Under the pieces are notes generated by a model, which was not told the DNA's origin, did not search any database, and saw only the letters and a list, made by a program, of their open reading frames with translations. This document shows positions 11,580-22,743 of a DNA stretch of 64,000 nucleotides, piece by piece. Location of the stretch: positions 264,959,925 to 265,023,924 of the forward strand of contig NC_081415.1 of the NCBI RefSeq assembly GCF_030272615.1. The letters are read 5' to 3'. A program made the translations under genes and the position numbers. How positions within the stretch are numbered: the stretch's first letter is position 1; every line of letters begins with the position of its first letter. Source of the stretch: Cryptomeria japonica. Its lineage: Eukaryota; Streptophyta; Pinopsida; Cupressales; Cupressaceae.

Positions 11580-13495
11580 GTATTGGTACGTGTTAGATTT
11601 AGGATTCCATTTGGTTCAATTCTAGATTTATAATTATAGTTAGGATTGGAATCAAAATAGTAGGCCTAATTCAATAAGGATTAGGGTTCATTATGGTTTA
11701 CTATTAGGGTTAGGATTTGATTTAGTTTAAAATAGTAGGCCTAATTCAATAAGGAATAGGGTTCGTTTTGTCTTGCTATTAGGGTTAGGGTTATGGTTGT
11801 AGTTAGGGTTCACATCATTGTTGAGGTTAGGTTAATGGTCAGGGTTTGGATTTACACCATGTTTAGTGTTACGATTTGCGTTAAGATTATGATTAGGCTA
11901 GGATTTAGGTTATGGTTAGATTATGTGTAGGGTTATGGTTTATATCATAGGGCTATGATTAGGGTTAGGATTATAGTTAGGGTTTACATCATTGTTAGGG
12001 TTAGGTTAATGATTAGGGTTTGGTTAATGATTAGGGTTTGGATTTACTTCATGATTAGGATTAGGGATAGGGTTAAGATTGTGGTTAGGCTTTGGACTTA
12101 TCATTATGGTGAGGATTATGTCTAGGGTTAAGGTTAGAGTTAGGATTATAGTTAGGGTTTACATCATTGGTATGGTTAGGTTAATGGTTAGGGTTAAGGT
12201 TCTAGTTAGGCTTAATTTTTAGGTATATGGTTAGATTATCTCTATGATTAGAGTTTATATCATAAGGTTAGGGTTATGATTGTGGTTAGGGTTAGGATTA
12301 AGGATTAGGTTTAGGATTATAGTTTGGGTTTACATCATTTTTAGGGTTAGGTTAATGGTTAGGGCTTGGATTTACATCATGTTTAGTGTTACAATTAATG
12401 TTAAAATTTTGGTTAGGCTTAGGATTTAGGGTTATGGTTAAGATTATATGTAGGGTTAGGACCTTTATATCATAGGGCTAGGGTGGTTATGGTTATGGGT
12501 TAGGGTTAGGATTATGTGTAGGGTTGGTTTATATCATAGGGCTATGATTAGGGTTAGGATTATAGTTAGGGTTAGGTTAATGATTAGGGTTTGGATTTAC
12601 TTCATGATTAGGATTAGGGATAGGGTTAAGATTGTGGTTAGGCTTTGGATTTATCATTATGGTGAGGATTATGTCTAGGGTTAGGGTTAGAGTTAGAGTT
12701 AGGATTATAGTTAGGATTTACATCATTGTTATGGTTAGGTTAATGGTTAGGGTTAAAGTTCTAGTTAGGCTTAATTTTTAGGTATATGGTTAGGATTATC
12801 TCTATGATTAGAGTTTATATCATAAGGTTAGGGTTATGATTGCGGTTAGGGTTAGGGTTAAGGATTAGGTTTAGGATTATAGTTAGGGTTTACATCATTT
12901 TTAAGGTTAGGTTAATGGTTAGGGTTTGGATTTACATCAAGTTTAGTGTTACAATTAATGTTAAAATTGTGGTTAGGCTTAGGATTTAGGGTTATGGTTA
13001 AGATTATATGTAGGGTTAGGACCTTTATATCATAGGGCTAGGGTGGTTATGGTCATGGTTTAGGGTTAGGATTATAGGTAGGGTTTACATCATTGTTAGG
13101 GTGAGTTTAATGGTTAGGGTTTGGATTTACATCATGATTAGGGTTAGGGTTAAGATTGTGGTTAGGATTAGGATTTACATTTATGGTTAGTTTTATGTTT
13201 AGGGTTACAGTTTATACATCACCGTGTCAGGGTGAGGGTTAGCACAATGGTTAGGGTTATGGTTAAGTTTAAGATTGTGGTTAGGCTTAACATTTATAAT
13301 TATGGTTAGGGTTATGTCTAGGGTTAGGATTTATATCATAGGAATAGGGTTAGGGTTAGGATTATAGATAGATTTTACATCATTGTTAGGGTTAGGTTAA
13401 TGGTTAGAGTCAGGGTTAGGGTTAGGGTTAAAAGTGTGTTTAGGCTTAGGATTTATGGTTATGGTTAGGATTATGTGTAGGGTTAGGATGTATAT
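11580..13495 (+). repeat. Degenerate TTAGGG-like telomeric satellite, block 1
   Basis: This is a dense array of TTAGGG-like hexamers interrupted by longer words such as TTTACATCATTGTTAGGG and GGTTTATATCATAGGG that recur every about 165-195 bases. A larger duplication of 552-560 bp is visible: ACCTTTATATCATAGGGC at 12461 and 13021, and GGATTTACTTCATGATTAGG at about 12040 and 12592. The unit is six bases rather than the usual plant TTTAGGG. Scattered TTAGGG copies start earlier, at about 10976. Frames read across the array are products of the simple repeat, not genes. Confidence 0.9.
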
Positions 13496-14082
13496 TGTCA
13501 CGAATCATTTTATTTAATAATGTGCAATTTAAAGATGTAATGTGATTTTGAAATTTAAAATAGATTAGATCATTCATAATCTAATATGAGGAAATATAGT
13601 ATGCTTTTTACTCCTGCAATTGATATGAAATTCGACATTTAATATTCTTTTGGGTTTGTCAATACTGATAAACTTTTGAGTGCAAGTAATGCAGGATGAG
13701 GTGAAGGAGGTCGAAGGCGAGAACACGAATCAAGTAGAATTGCTTTTAACTAAATGACTTCGATGGAAATGGGAATCTCTCACACACCACAGTAGAAAAG
13801 TTTGTTTGTACAATTGTGACTTCATCAATGTATGATTTTGTAATAGAAACAAAATGATGTGAGTAATTGGTAATCGTTACATTGATTTCGTCTATAAAGG
13901 TGAAAATTAGTTTGCCATTTAGAGTTATGAAATTTATCAACTTAACGTTCTTTATTAGATGACTTAATGTTTCTAGAAAAAGAGAATGCAAATATAATTT
14001 GTCTTATTTTAAAGTGATTAAGATAATTTTTATTTTCAAATTGAAATATTATGTTTCAAATATTCTTGTATATGATTTAAGG

Positions 14083-14169
<87 letters not shown>

Positions 14170-16249
14170 TCTTTATTTTAAAACATTTTTACAAATAGAA
14201 ATAAATAAATCAGACATTAATATATATATAAAAATACAATTAATTTATATCCTAATGTTTTAAGTAGGTTTTCTTTTACATTTTAAAAAAAAAAACCATA
14301 TTACAAATATATTATTATATATTATTGTTTTATTAAATATGTCAATAGTAAAAGGTGGCGGGTTGAAAGGGTAAACGACTGTTTGAAGCCGAAGTTAGAG
14401 CCGTTTTGGTCGGCTTGGTAGTCGACTTCCTCCACCCACGGTAGCCATTGTCAAACCAATTACTCAGGTCGAAGCATGATTAGAGAATTAACACTCCCAC
14501 GACCCTTGGTGGGTGACTTGGCATGCAACCCCGATCCTCGGTGGATAAGCTGAGAAATCGGTAGATAACGTAAACGCCTCCATGATCCATGTGAAGCATC
14601 GACTCATGCAGCAATTAAAGCTCCAATTGAAACCATTGCAAGGTTTAAACAATAAAAAGTCTTGATCTTGCCACGAAATGAGGGTTTGTATTTAATTTAA
14701 AGACATGCGTGGAGATTACAGTTACAACCAACTAATAAACGTGACAATAGAAATAATGGTAACAGTAAATAAAGGCCCAAAGGATAGTAGAAAACGTAGC
14801 TCAGGATTAGAATAAATAAAGTATAAACACACACATTCATTCATTCTTGCTCACAAGGAGAGAAGAGCAATAATTTCTTGAAGGGAAGGTTAGAATAGTT
14901 GGAGAGAGGAGAAGATATTTGGATAATATCGTAGAGATTGAGCGATAGAGATAGTTGGATAGAGAGATAGTTTGATATAGAGATAAGAATAGTTGGAGAG
15001 AGAGAGACTTGCGATCAAGGTGTGGAATCATTTGACGAAAGAACGTCAAGGTCAAAATCTTACAAACCACTCTAAGTTTTCAAGAGGTTAGAATCCTTTG
15101 TTTATGTTTTATTTTATTTGTTATATTTGGTATAAAATGTGTAGAAATGGAAATTTAGATAAATAGGTATGTACGTCCAAATGGGTAGCAATTTTTATTA
15201 TTTTATTTGAAATGCTTTGTAAACCATTGTAGAATAAAAGAAAAGAATTTAGAGAAAAGATGTTGTTAATATCGTATTTTGCACAAAAATAATTAGTTCT
15301 AATTCTATCTTAAGAATGTGTTTGCGTACTTTTGGTTATATATGAGATTAATTTCATACATGTATAACACCTTCTTTTGTATGTACCTTATTTAGTCGAA
15401 AGATTGATTTTAAGATTATTGCTTATAAAAGTTTATCGTTTTCCAAAATATGAAAGATTGTCTTCGATAGATATATTAGACAAGTAATGATTAGTAAGGA
15501 AAAATGATATCTCTATTTTTGTTTTAAAAGAAAGATTGTATTCTCAATGGAATTTGTGTTTGAGGGAATCAAGCTAGGGTTAAGCTTGAGTTAGAAAATT
15601 TACCTTTCAGGATGGGTGCCGAATGTGGATGTTTTAGAGAGAATAGTTGTTTTTTCTAACCATTATTTTGTTGTGCATGGCATATACTCGCCCGAGTTAT
15701 TGTTTGAATTATCCATAGAAAATGATGGAAATTCCTTATTTATGCTCTCTACCACATCCTAGTATGATAGTGAATGCTTGTTTCTTAGGATGAAGTAGGA
15801 AAAATGAAAATGCATATATTATCTAGGCATGCACCAGATTCCCTCTTGCTTTCAAATTCTTTGGTTAAACCAATTCATGCAAGGTCGGGTATTCTTGATT
15901 GACCAAGAATTTCGGGGAAGCATAAGCTTCAAGGTTGGGTGGAAAAAGCGCCCAATTCTTGTTCTCGTCTGCATTCAAAAGACAGAAGGAAGCGACTCAG
16001 ACTAAAGATCGACGGATGCATCTTCTTGTATATTCTTAAGGCAATTTGAAAGCCTAAGTGGGAAATAAGAACTTCTTAGTATGAAATTGTATTATTCATG
16101 TGCATTATAATGATATATCTATGAATGCTTTTATATCCATATTCGATGTTTGTTTATATCTTGTATAAAATATGCTTAGAGATTGAAATTTAAGTTTATT
16201 TATGAATAAAGAGTAGTTTAGGTTTAGATCCTAGATTGACGTCTTTACA
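13496..16249 (+). mobile_element. Probable 2.75-kb solo LTR inside the telomere-like array
   Basis: It starts TGTCACGAATC and ends GACGTCTTTACA (TG...CA), flanked by TATAT at 13491-13495 and 16250-16254. Removing it restores the array word GGATGTATATCATAGGG. It holds a long (TA)n run, a GC-richer 300-bp stretch (14350-14650) and a TATAAACACACAC-like sequence near 14822 followed by transcribed-leader-like sequence. No coding domain, primer site or internal LTR duplication was seen, so solo LTR is the best reading. Strand is taken from the TATA-like element and is tentative. Confidence 0.65.
14086..14167. repeat. (TA)n microsatellite, about 82 bp
   Basis: Uninterrupted TA dinucleotide run within the 2.75-kb probable solo LTR; the short frame read across it (Ile-Tyr repeats) is not a gene. 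Confidence 0.97.
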
Positions 16250-18765
16250 TATATCATAGGGTTATACTCATGGTTAAGGGTCAGGGTTAGGGTTATAGTT
16301 ATGGTTTGTATGACTTTTAGGGTTAGGTTAATGGTTAGGGTTATGGTTGTAGTAAGGGTTTATATCATTGTTAGAGTTAGGTTAATGGTTAGGCTTAGGA
16401 TTTAGTATTATTGTTATGATTATTTCTAGGTTTAGGGTTTATATCATGGGATTAAGATTAGGGTTATGATTAGGATTTATGATTATGGTCAGTTTTACAT
16501 TTAGGGTTAGGGTTTATATCACAACGTTAGGGTTAGGATTAGCATCAAGGTTAGGGTTATAGTTAAGTTTATGATTGTGGTTCAAAGGATTAATATTTAA
16601 AAGTATGGCTAGGGTTATGTCTATGGTTAGGGTTTATATCATAGGGTTAAGGGTTAGGGTAAGGATTATAGATAGATATTACATCATTCTTAGGTTTACA
16701 TTAATGGTTAGGGTTAGGGTCAGGGTCAAGATTATGTTTAGGCATATGATTTATGGTTATGCTTAGGATTATGTGTAGGGCTAGGGTTTATATAATAGGG
16801 TTAGACTTAGGGTTACAGGTTAGGGTTATAGTTGTGTTTTGCATCACTTTTAGGGTTGGGTTAATGGTTAGGGTTTGCATTTACATCATGGTTAGGGTTA
16901 AGGGTAGGGTTAGGGTTAAGATTGAGGTTATGCTTATGATTTAGGGTTATGTTTAGGATTATGTCCAAGGTTAGCTTTTATATCATAGGGTTACGGTTAG
17001 GATTAGGATTATGTTTATGGTTTATATCATTGTTAGGGTTAAGTTAATGGGTACAGTTTGGATTTACAACATGGTTAGGGTTAGGTCTAGCTAATGGTCA
17101 TGGTTTGCATCACTTTTAGGGTTAGGATTGTAGTAAGGGTTTATATCATTGTTAGGGTTAGGTTAATGATTAGGTTTTGGATTTAGGGTTTAAGGTTAGA
17201 GTTAGGATTAGGGTTACAATTATTGTTAGGGCTAGGATTTAATGTTACTGTTGTGATTATTTCTAGGGTTAGGGTTTATATCATGGGCTTAGGATCAGGT
17301 TTGGGATTAGGATTTATGATTATGGTTAATTTTATGTTTAGGGGTATGGTTTATATCACAATGTTAGGGTTAGGGTTTATATTAGAGGGTTAGAGTTAGG
17401 GTTAAGGGTTAGGGTTAGGATTATAGTTAGGGTTTACAACATTGTTAAGGTTAGGCTAATGGTTAGGGTTTAGATTTATATCATGGTTAGGATTAAGGTT
17501 AGGGAAAGGGTTAAGATTATTGTTAGGCTTAGGATTTAGGGTTACATTTAGGATTGTGTCTAGGGTTAGGGTTTATATTTATTGTTATGGTTATGGTTTG
17601 GATTTATATTTATGGTTTGCATCACTTTTAGGGTTAGGTTAATGGTTAGGATTAGGATTGCAGTACAGGTTTACATCATTGTTAGGGTTAGGTTAATGGT
17701 TAGGTTTTGGATTTAGGGTTAAGGTTAGGGTTAGGTTTACAATTGTTGTTAAGATTAGTATTTAGTGTTATTGTTATGATTATTTCTAGGGTTAGGCTTT
17801 ATATCATGGAATTATAATTAGGGTTAGGATTAGGATTTACAATTATGGTTAGTTTTGTGTTTAGGGTTAGGGTTTATATCACAACATTAGGATTGGGGTT
17901 AAGGGTTTAAGGTTTCTATTAGAGGCTTAGAGTTATAGTTTTAAGGGTTAGGGTTAGGATGGTAGTTAGGGTTTACATCATTGTTGTGGTTAGGCTAATG
18001 GTTAGGGTTTGGATTTATATCATGGTTAGGGTTAAGGTTAGGGATAGGGTTAAGATTATGGTTATGATTAGGATTTAGGGTTATGTTTAGGATTATGTGA
18101 AAGGTTAGGGTTATATCATAGGGTTAGGGTTAGGATTAGAATTATGCTTATGGTTTATATCATTGTTAGGGTTAAGTTAATCGGTACATTTTGGATTTAC
18201 AACATGGCTAGGGTTAGGGTTTGGCTAATGGTTATGGTTTGCATCACTTTTAGGGTTAGGTTAATGGTTAGGGTTAGGGTTAGGGTTGTAGTAAGGGTTT
18301 ACATCATTGTTAGGGTTAGGTTAATGGTTAGGTTTTGGATTTAGGGTTTAAGGTTACAATTAAGGTTAGTGTTACGATTATTGTTAGGGTCAGGATTTAA
18401 TGTTACTGTTATGATTATTTCTAGGGTTAGGGTTTATATCATGGGCTTAGGATCAGGGTTAGGATTAGGATTTACGATTATGGTTAATTTTATGTTTAGG
18501 GGTATAGTTTATATCACAATGTTAGGGTTGGGGTTTATATTAGAAGGTTAGAGTTAGGGTTAAGGGTTAGGGTTAGGATTATAGTTAGGGTTTACATCAT
18601 TGCTAAGGTTAGGCTAATGGTTAGGGTTTAGATTTATATCATGGTCAGGATTAAGGTTAGGGAAAGGGTTAAGATTATGGCTAGGCTTAGGATTTAGGGT
18701 TACATTTACGATTATGTCTAGGTTTAGGGTTTATATTTATTGTTATGGTTATATATTAGAGATAT
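16250..18765 (+). repeat. Degenerate TTAGGG-like telomeric satellite, block 2
   Basis: This continues block 1 after the 2.75-kb insert, in the same orientation. It shows higher-order duplication with an offset of about 1.13-1.16 kb: TATCATGGGCTTAGGATCAG occurs at about 17280 and 18438, and GGATTTACAACATGG at about 17059 and 18193. Long frames of Val, Arg, Met and Ile on the + strand are artefacts of the repeat. Confidence 0.9.
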
Positions 18766-18827
18766 TGTCAAGGTGAGGGTTTTATTATGTTAAGGTTTTC
18801 ATTATAGTTAGGGTTTGTATTTTTTTA

Positions 18828-20640
18828 ATGTTGTTAAATGAATCAAAAATTACTTTTAGAATAAATTTAAAACTAAAACTTAGATAACTTTCAATGATTA
18901 GAGTATGCTTTTAATTTTTATCAAATCCTAATGGTAATCAAGCCAAAATATTAATTAAGGGTTTAACCTTTACGATATAATTTCAAAAATTTAAAAATTA
19001 TATTGTTAGAGTTGACTTTAAGGTTAGGTTAGGGTTGACATTCAATTAGAGAGATTAGGTTTAGGGGTTAAGGTTATAGTTAATTAGAGTTTAGTTTGAA
19101 GGTAAGATAATAGGTAACTATTGTAGGATAATGTATTCATAAAACCTTTATGATATAATTTCAAAAATTTAAAAATTATATTGTTAGAGTTAACTTTAAG
19201 GTTAGGTTAGGGTTGACATTCAATTAGAGAGATTAGGTTTAGGGGTTAAGGTTATAGTTAATTAGAGTTTAGTTTGAAGGTAAGATAATAGGTAACTATT
19301 GTAGGATAATGTATTCATAACACTTATAATAATTTTTTATAAAATATTAAAAGAATCTTTATTATTATGTACTTTTCTTATGAATATTTTGTTTCCTTAT
19401 TTTATTATTTTTATGAAATAATTACGTTGAAACTTTGTTCTAATGACATAAAGACATTTTAAAATAGCTTAAACTCACTTTTAATTGAAATGATATTTTT
19501 GCTATAAATTTAAAATATAGACATTTTAAAATAATTTAAAGTTTCTTATAATTCAAATTGTCTTACACATAACCTTTATTCTAGCCCTAACCCTAATAGT
19601 TAATTAAGGCAAAATCTTAGTTGAATTCTTATCAAACCCTAATGTTAATAAAATCAAATACTTAATTAAGGGTTTAACCTTTATAAAATAATTTGAAACA
19701 TCAATAAAACATTTAAAAATTATTTGAATAATAATAAAATTAACAAAGGTTGTATCAAAATATACTTTATTAATAAATATATTAGATTAAGAATAAATGA
19801 GTATCATCAATAGTAATTTGATATTTCTATTTTTTTCTTATACTTATTTATGTAATATGTAAATTATTTATATATTTTAAAATAAAAGTTAAACTTATAC
19901 TCTATAGGCATTAGTAAAAGTTAATTGATATTAAATTGTTAGAGTGTGCTTTTAGTTGTGAAATTGAAAAAAGAAAAGAAATTAATCTGAATATATTAAC
20001 AAAATTTCTATTCTACCCTTTTTGTTTTTGCATGAAAATCAATTCAAATTTTAAAATTAAAATAAATTTATTTTTAAATGTTGTTAAATGAATCAACAAT
20101 TAGTTTTAGAATAAATTTAAAACTAAAACTTATATAAATTTAAATGATTAAAGTATGCTTTTGAATGTTTATCAAACCCTAATGGTAATCAATCCAAAAA
20201 AATAATTAAGGGTTTAAACTTTTATGATATAATTTGAAAAATTTTAAAACTATATGATTAGAGTTAACTTTAAGATTAGGTTAGGGTTTTCATTTAATTA
20301 GAGAGATTAGGTTTAGGGGTTAAGGTATAGTTAATTAGAGTTTAGTGTTAACTTAAGGCTATAAATAGGTAACTATTGTAGGATAATGCATTCATAACAC
20401 TTATTGTCATTTTTTATAAAATATTACAAAAGTCTTTAATATTATGTACTTTTCTTATGAATATTGTTTTTCCTTATTTGAATTTTTTTATGAAATAATT
20501 ACCGTGAAACTTTGTTCTAATGAAACAAATACATTTTAAAATAGCTTCAAAATTTATTATAATTAAAATATAGACATTTTAAAATAGTTAAAAGTTTCTT
20601 ATCATTAAAATTATCTTACTCATAACCTTTATTCTAACCC
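18828..20640 (+). repeat. Direct duplication of about 1.25 kb in AT-rich DNA
   Basis: The segment beginning ATGTTGTTAAATGAATCAA at about 18828 recurs at about 20079, and homology continues in order (AAACTAAAACTTA, CCCTAATGGTAATCAA, TAGAGAGATTAGG, TAGGATAATG, TACTTTTCTTATGAATATT) to about 19600 and 20640. No gene is seen. The stretches still carry TTAGGG words, so they probably belong to the same satellite-rich block. Confidence 0.8.
18964..19320 (+). repeat. Tandem duplication, 178-bp unit
   Basis: Two nearly identical copies of 178 bp, for example GTTAGGTTAGGGTTGACATT at 19023 and 19201. A third, more diverged copy lies at about 20210-20395 within the larger 1.25-kb duplication. Confidence 0.9.
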
Positions 20641-21392
20641 TAACCATGACAGTAAGAGTTTAACCTTTATATAACTTTCAATTAGAGTAAGCTTTTATTC
20701 TAACATTGAAAAAGAAAAGAAATTAATTTAGACATATAAGAAACATTTTTAAACATTTTTATTCTACCTTTTCTTTTTGCATGTCGTAAAATAGATTTAC
20801 AACTCTCACTGGCATCTTGCATTCCTTCTCGAATGCATTGATCTCCTCATTGCTACAATTCAAATGAGTTTATTAAAATTGAAAAGAAGCTATTCATAAA
20901 GCTAATGAAAACATACGATTCTAATGAAATATTAAAATCTCAATACTCACTACTGCAACATATACAAAAATATAAAATGCAAAACCCTAAATTAAATACA
21001 ACAAAACCAAACATTATATAAAAACCTTAAATATTTTGAAAGTGATGATTACAATAGGCAAATGCACAAATCTATAATTCATATACCAGTCACTCGCAAC
21101 CACGAGAAGAATAATTCACAAATGAATAAATGCTAAAGAATCCCTCTACAACCCCAATCCAGATCAACCCTCCTCTACCAACAAATTTGTATTAGTTATA
21201 CATACAATAATAACATAAAAATCTACTTTCATATTAAATAGGTGGTTAATTTGGATTCACCATGCATTACATTAATTAAAATGACGCATTGAAAATAAGA
21301 TATCCATTTTTCATTTTTTAATTTCTTACTTTTTCTTTTTATCATTCTTAAGTAGATTAAACTTCTTTAAAACTACTCATCATAACTAAAAC

Positions 21393-21580
21393 CTTCTAAT
21401 GAAATCTTTATACCATAAACCAACCTTCTAATGTCAACTTAAATATACCTAAAATAGAGAATTTCCTTCCTCTCAATGAAATCTCCCTTCTAATGAAATC
21501 TTTATACCATAAACCAACCTTCTAATGTCAACTTAAATATACCTAAAACAGAGAATTTCCTTCCTCTCAATGAAATCTCC
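21393..21580 (+). repeat. Tandem duplication, 94-bp unit
   Basis: CTTCTAATGAAATCTTTATA occurs at 21393 and 21487 and the copies stay nearly identical through CTCTCAATGAAATCTCC. Confidence 0.93.
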
Positions 21581-21756
21581 ACACAGAGTTTGAAATGATC
21601 GATGATTTTTTTCTTTTCCAAAGATTATAGCTTGTTATCCTTTTTAAAAACAGCATAATCTTCCAAAGAAATCTATATTGCCCACATATATATTGTGTTC
21701 ATAGACAACATATTTTCAATCACATAAACCAAAAAACTAAATTGCAGAGGATTCTA

Positions 21757-21804
21757 CAAGTAGATGTAAAGATCCAGTATCAAGTAGATGTAAAGATCCA
21801 GTAT
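21757..21804 (+). repeat. Perfect 24-bp tandem duplication
   Basis: CAAGTAGATGTAAAGATCCA plus GTAT occurs twice without a gap at 21757-21780 and 21781-21804. Confidence 0.95.
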
Positions 21805-21881
21805 CCTTCTTGCCTGTACAATGAGATCCTTTGAAATTCTAAGTTGAAAAACCTTCAAACTGCAATTTCAACAAACCTGGA

Positions 21882-21884
<3 letters not shown>

Positions 21885-21936
<52 letters not shown>
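21885..21936. repeat. (TA)n microsatellite, about 50 bp
   Basis: Uninterrupted TA dinucleotide run. Confidence 0.97.
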
Positions 21937-21939
<3 letters not shown>

Positions 21940-22384
21940 TGAAATCTGTAAAACAATATCAAATACCTCTATCTCACATTGAAACTGCACAATTGATCGC
22001 TTTTCTATCTGGAAATTACTTTTGCTTGCAATTCGAAGAATGGTGCATTACCGTTTTTCCAACTTTTAATTATCGAATGGAGTGAAACTATCTCCTAACT
22101 GTTTTGAAAACCAAATCTATTAATCTATCAATTATTTTACATTCTATATTAATTAATTATTATTTTAAGCCTTAAATAATTGAAAACCAAATGACCGTCA
22201 AAATTATTGAAAACCCCCAAATGCTGACGCATAAATTTGTTGCCATTGTAGAAGCCTCTCGACTTAATAATTTCAAACTTTAAAATAGTTGTAGATTGTT
22301 TATTATTTGTTTTCCATAAAATATGGTTAGAAATTTGTACAATAATTTCAAACTAAAAAATATTATTTTTATTGTAAAAATCTA

Positions 22385-22545
22385 ATTAATTTTAAATAAC
22401 ACTAACTCTAACCCTAATCAAACCCCATAATTGTAATACTAACCCTAGCCTAACCCTATTCTAAGCTCTATCTTAGAATGGAAACTTAATTTTAACCAAT
22501 CGTTAACCCTAATCTTAAGCTAACCTTAATCTTAACCCTAAGTAC
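22385..22545 (-). repeat. Inverse-orientation telomere-like patch (CCCTAA)
   Basis: CCCTAA-like words recur (AACCCTAATC, CTAACCCTAG, TTAACCCTAA), opposite to the TTAGGG orientation of the main arrays. A smaller CCCTAA patch lies near 19585. Confidence 0.7.
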
Positions 22546-22743
22546 AATTAAAAGATGATACATATTATTTGATATTGGTAAATATTATTTAATATGTACA
22601 TTATAAGATTATAATTCAATTCATAAAAGATGGTAATGCTGTAATAAAATAATTTTATAAATTTTCCACATTGAATTTTTAAAATATAATCATTATTAAA
22701 ATTAAATCATAATTATTATCAAAACTATACTAAAAACAAGGCA

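Larger units (their letters stand above)
20641..22384. other. AT-rich stretch without a recognisable gene
   Basis: It holds three small tandem repeats (listed separately) and otherwise unique AT-rich DNA. A short minus-strand stretch at about 20800-20856 reads like a spliced exon fragment (EEINAFEKECKMP), too short to name. Nothing else is supported. Confidence 0.5.
10393..22743 (+). mobile_element. 12.35-kb satellite-rich block inserted in the 3' LTR
   Basis: The block starts TGTCGTTAGG and ends AACAAGGCA. AGTACT flanks it at 10387-10392 and 22744-22749. LTR homology stops on its left and resumes right of it (TTTTCACCCTAAGTGAATAA at about 22789 versus 4328). It contains telomere-like arrays, a foldback pair, a 2.75-kb probable solo LTR and several tandem duplications, but no gene. 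I found no paired LTRs or clear terminal inverted repeats of its own, so the class of the carrier is unknown. It could also be a repair-filled or recombination-derived block. Confidence 0.5.

Noticed and set aside
16575-18551. Several + strand frames of 60-66 codons rich in Val, Arg, Ile and Met
   Set aside because: They are translations of the TTAGGG-like repeat (Val-Arg-Val-Arg) and shift with each degenerate unit; no start context or domain.
10393-22743. Helitron as carrier of the satellite block
   Set aside because: No TC start, no CTRR end with a hairpin, and the flanks show a six-base duplication rather than insertion between A and T.
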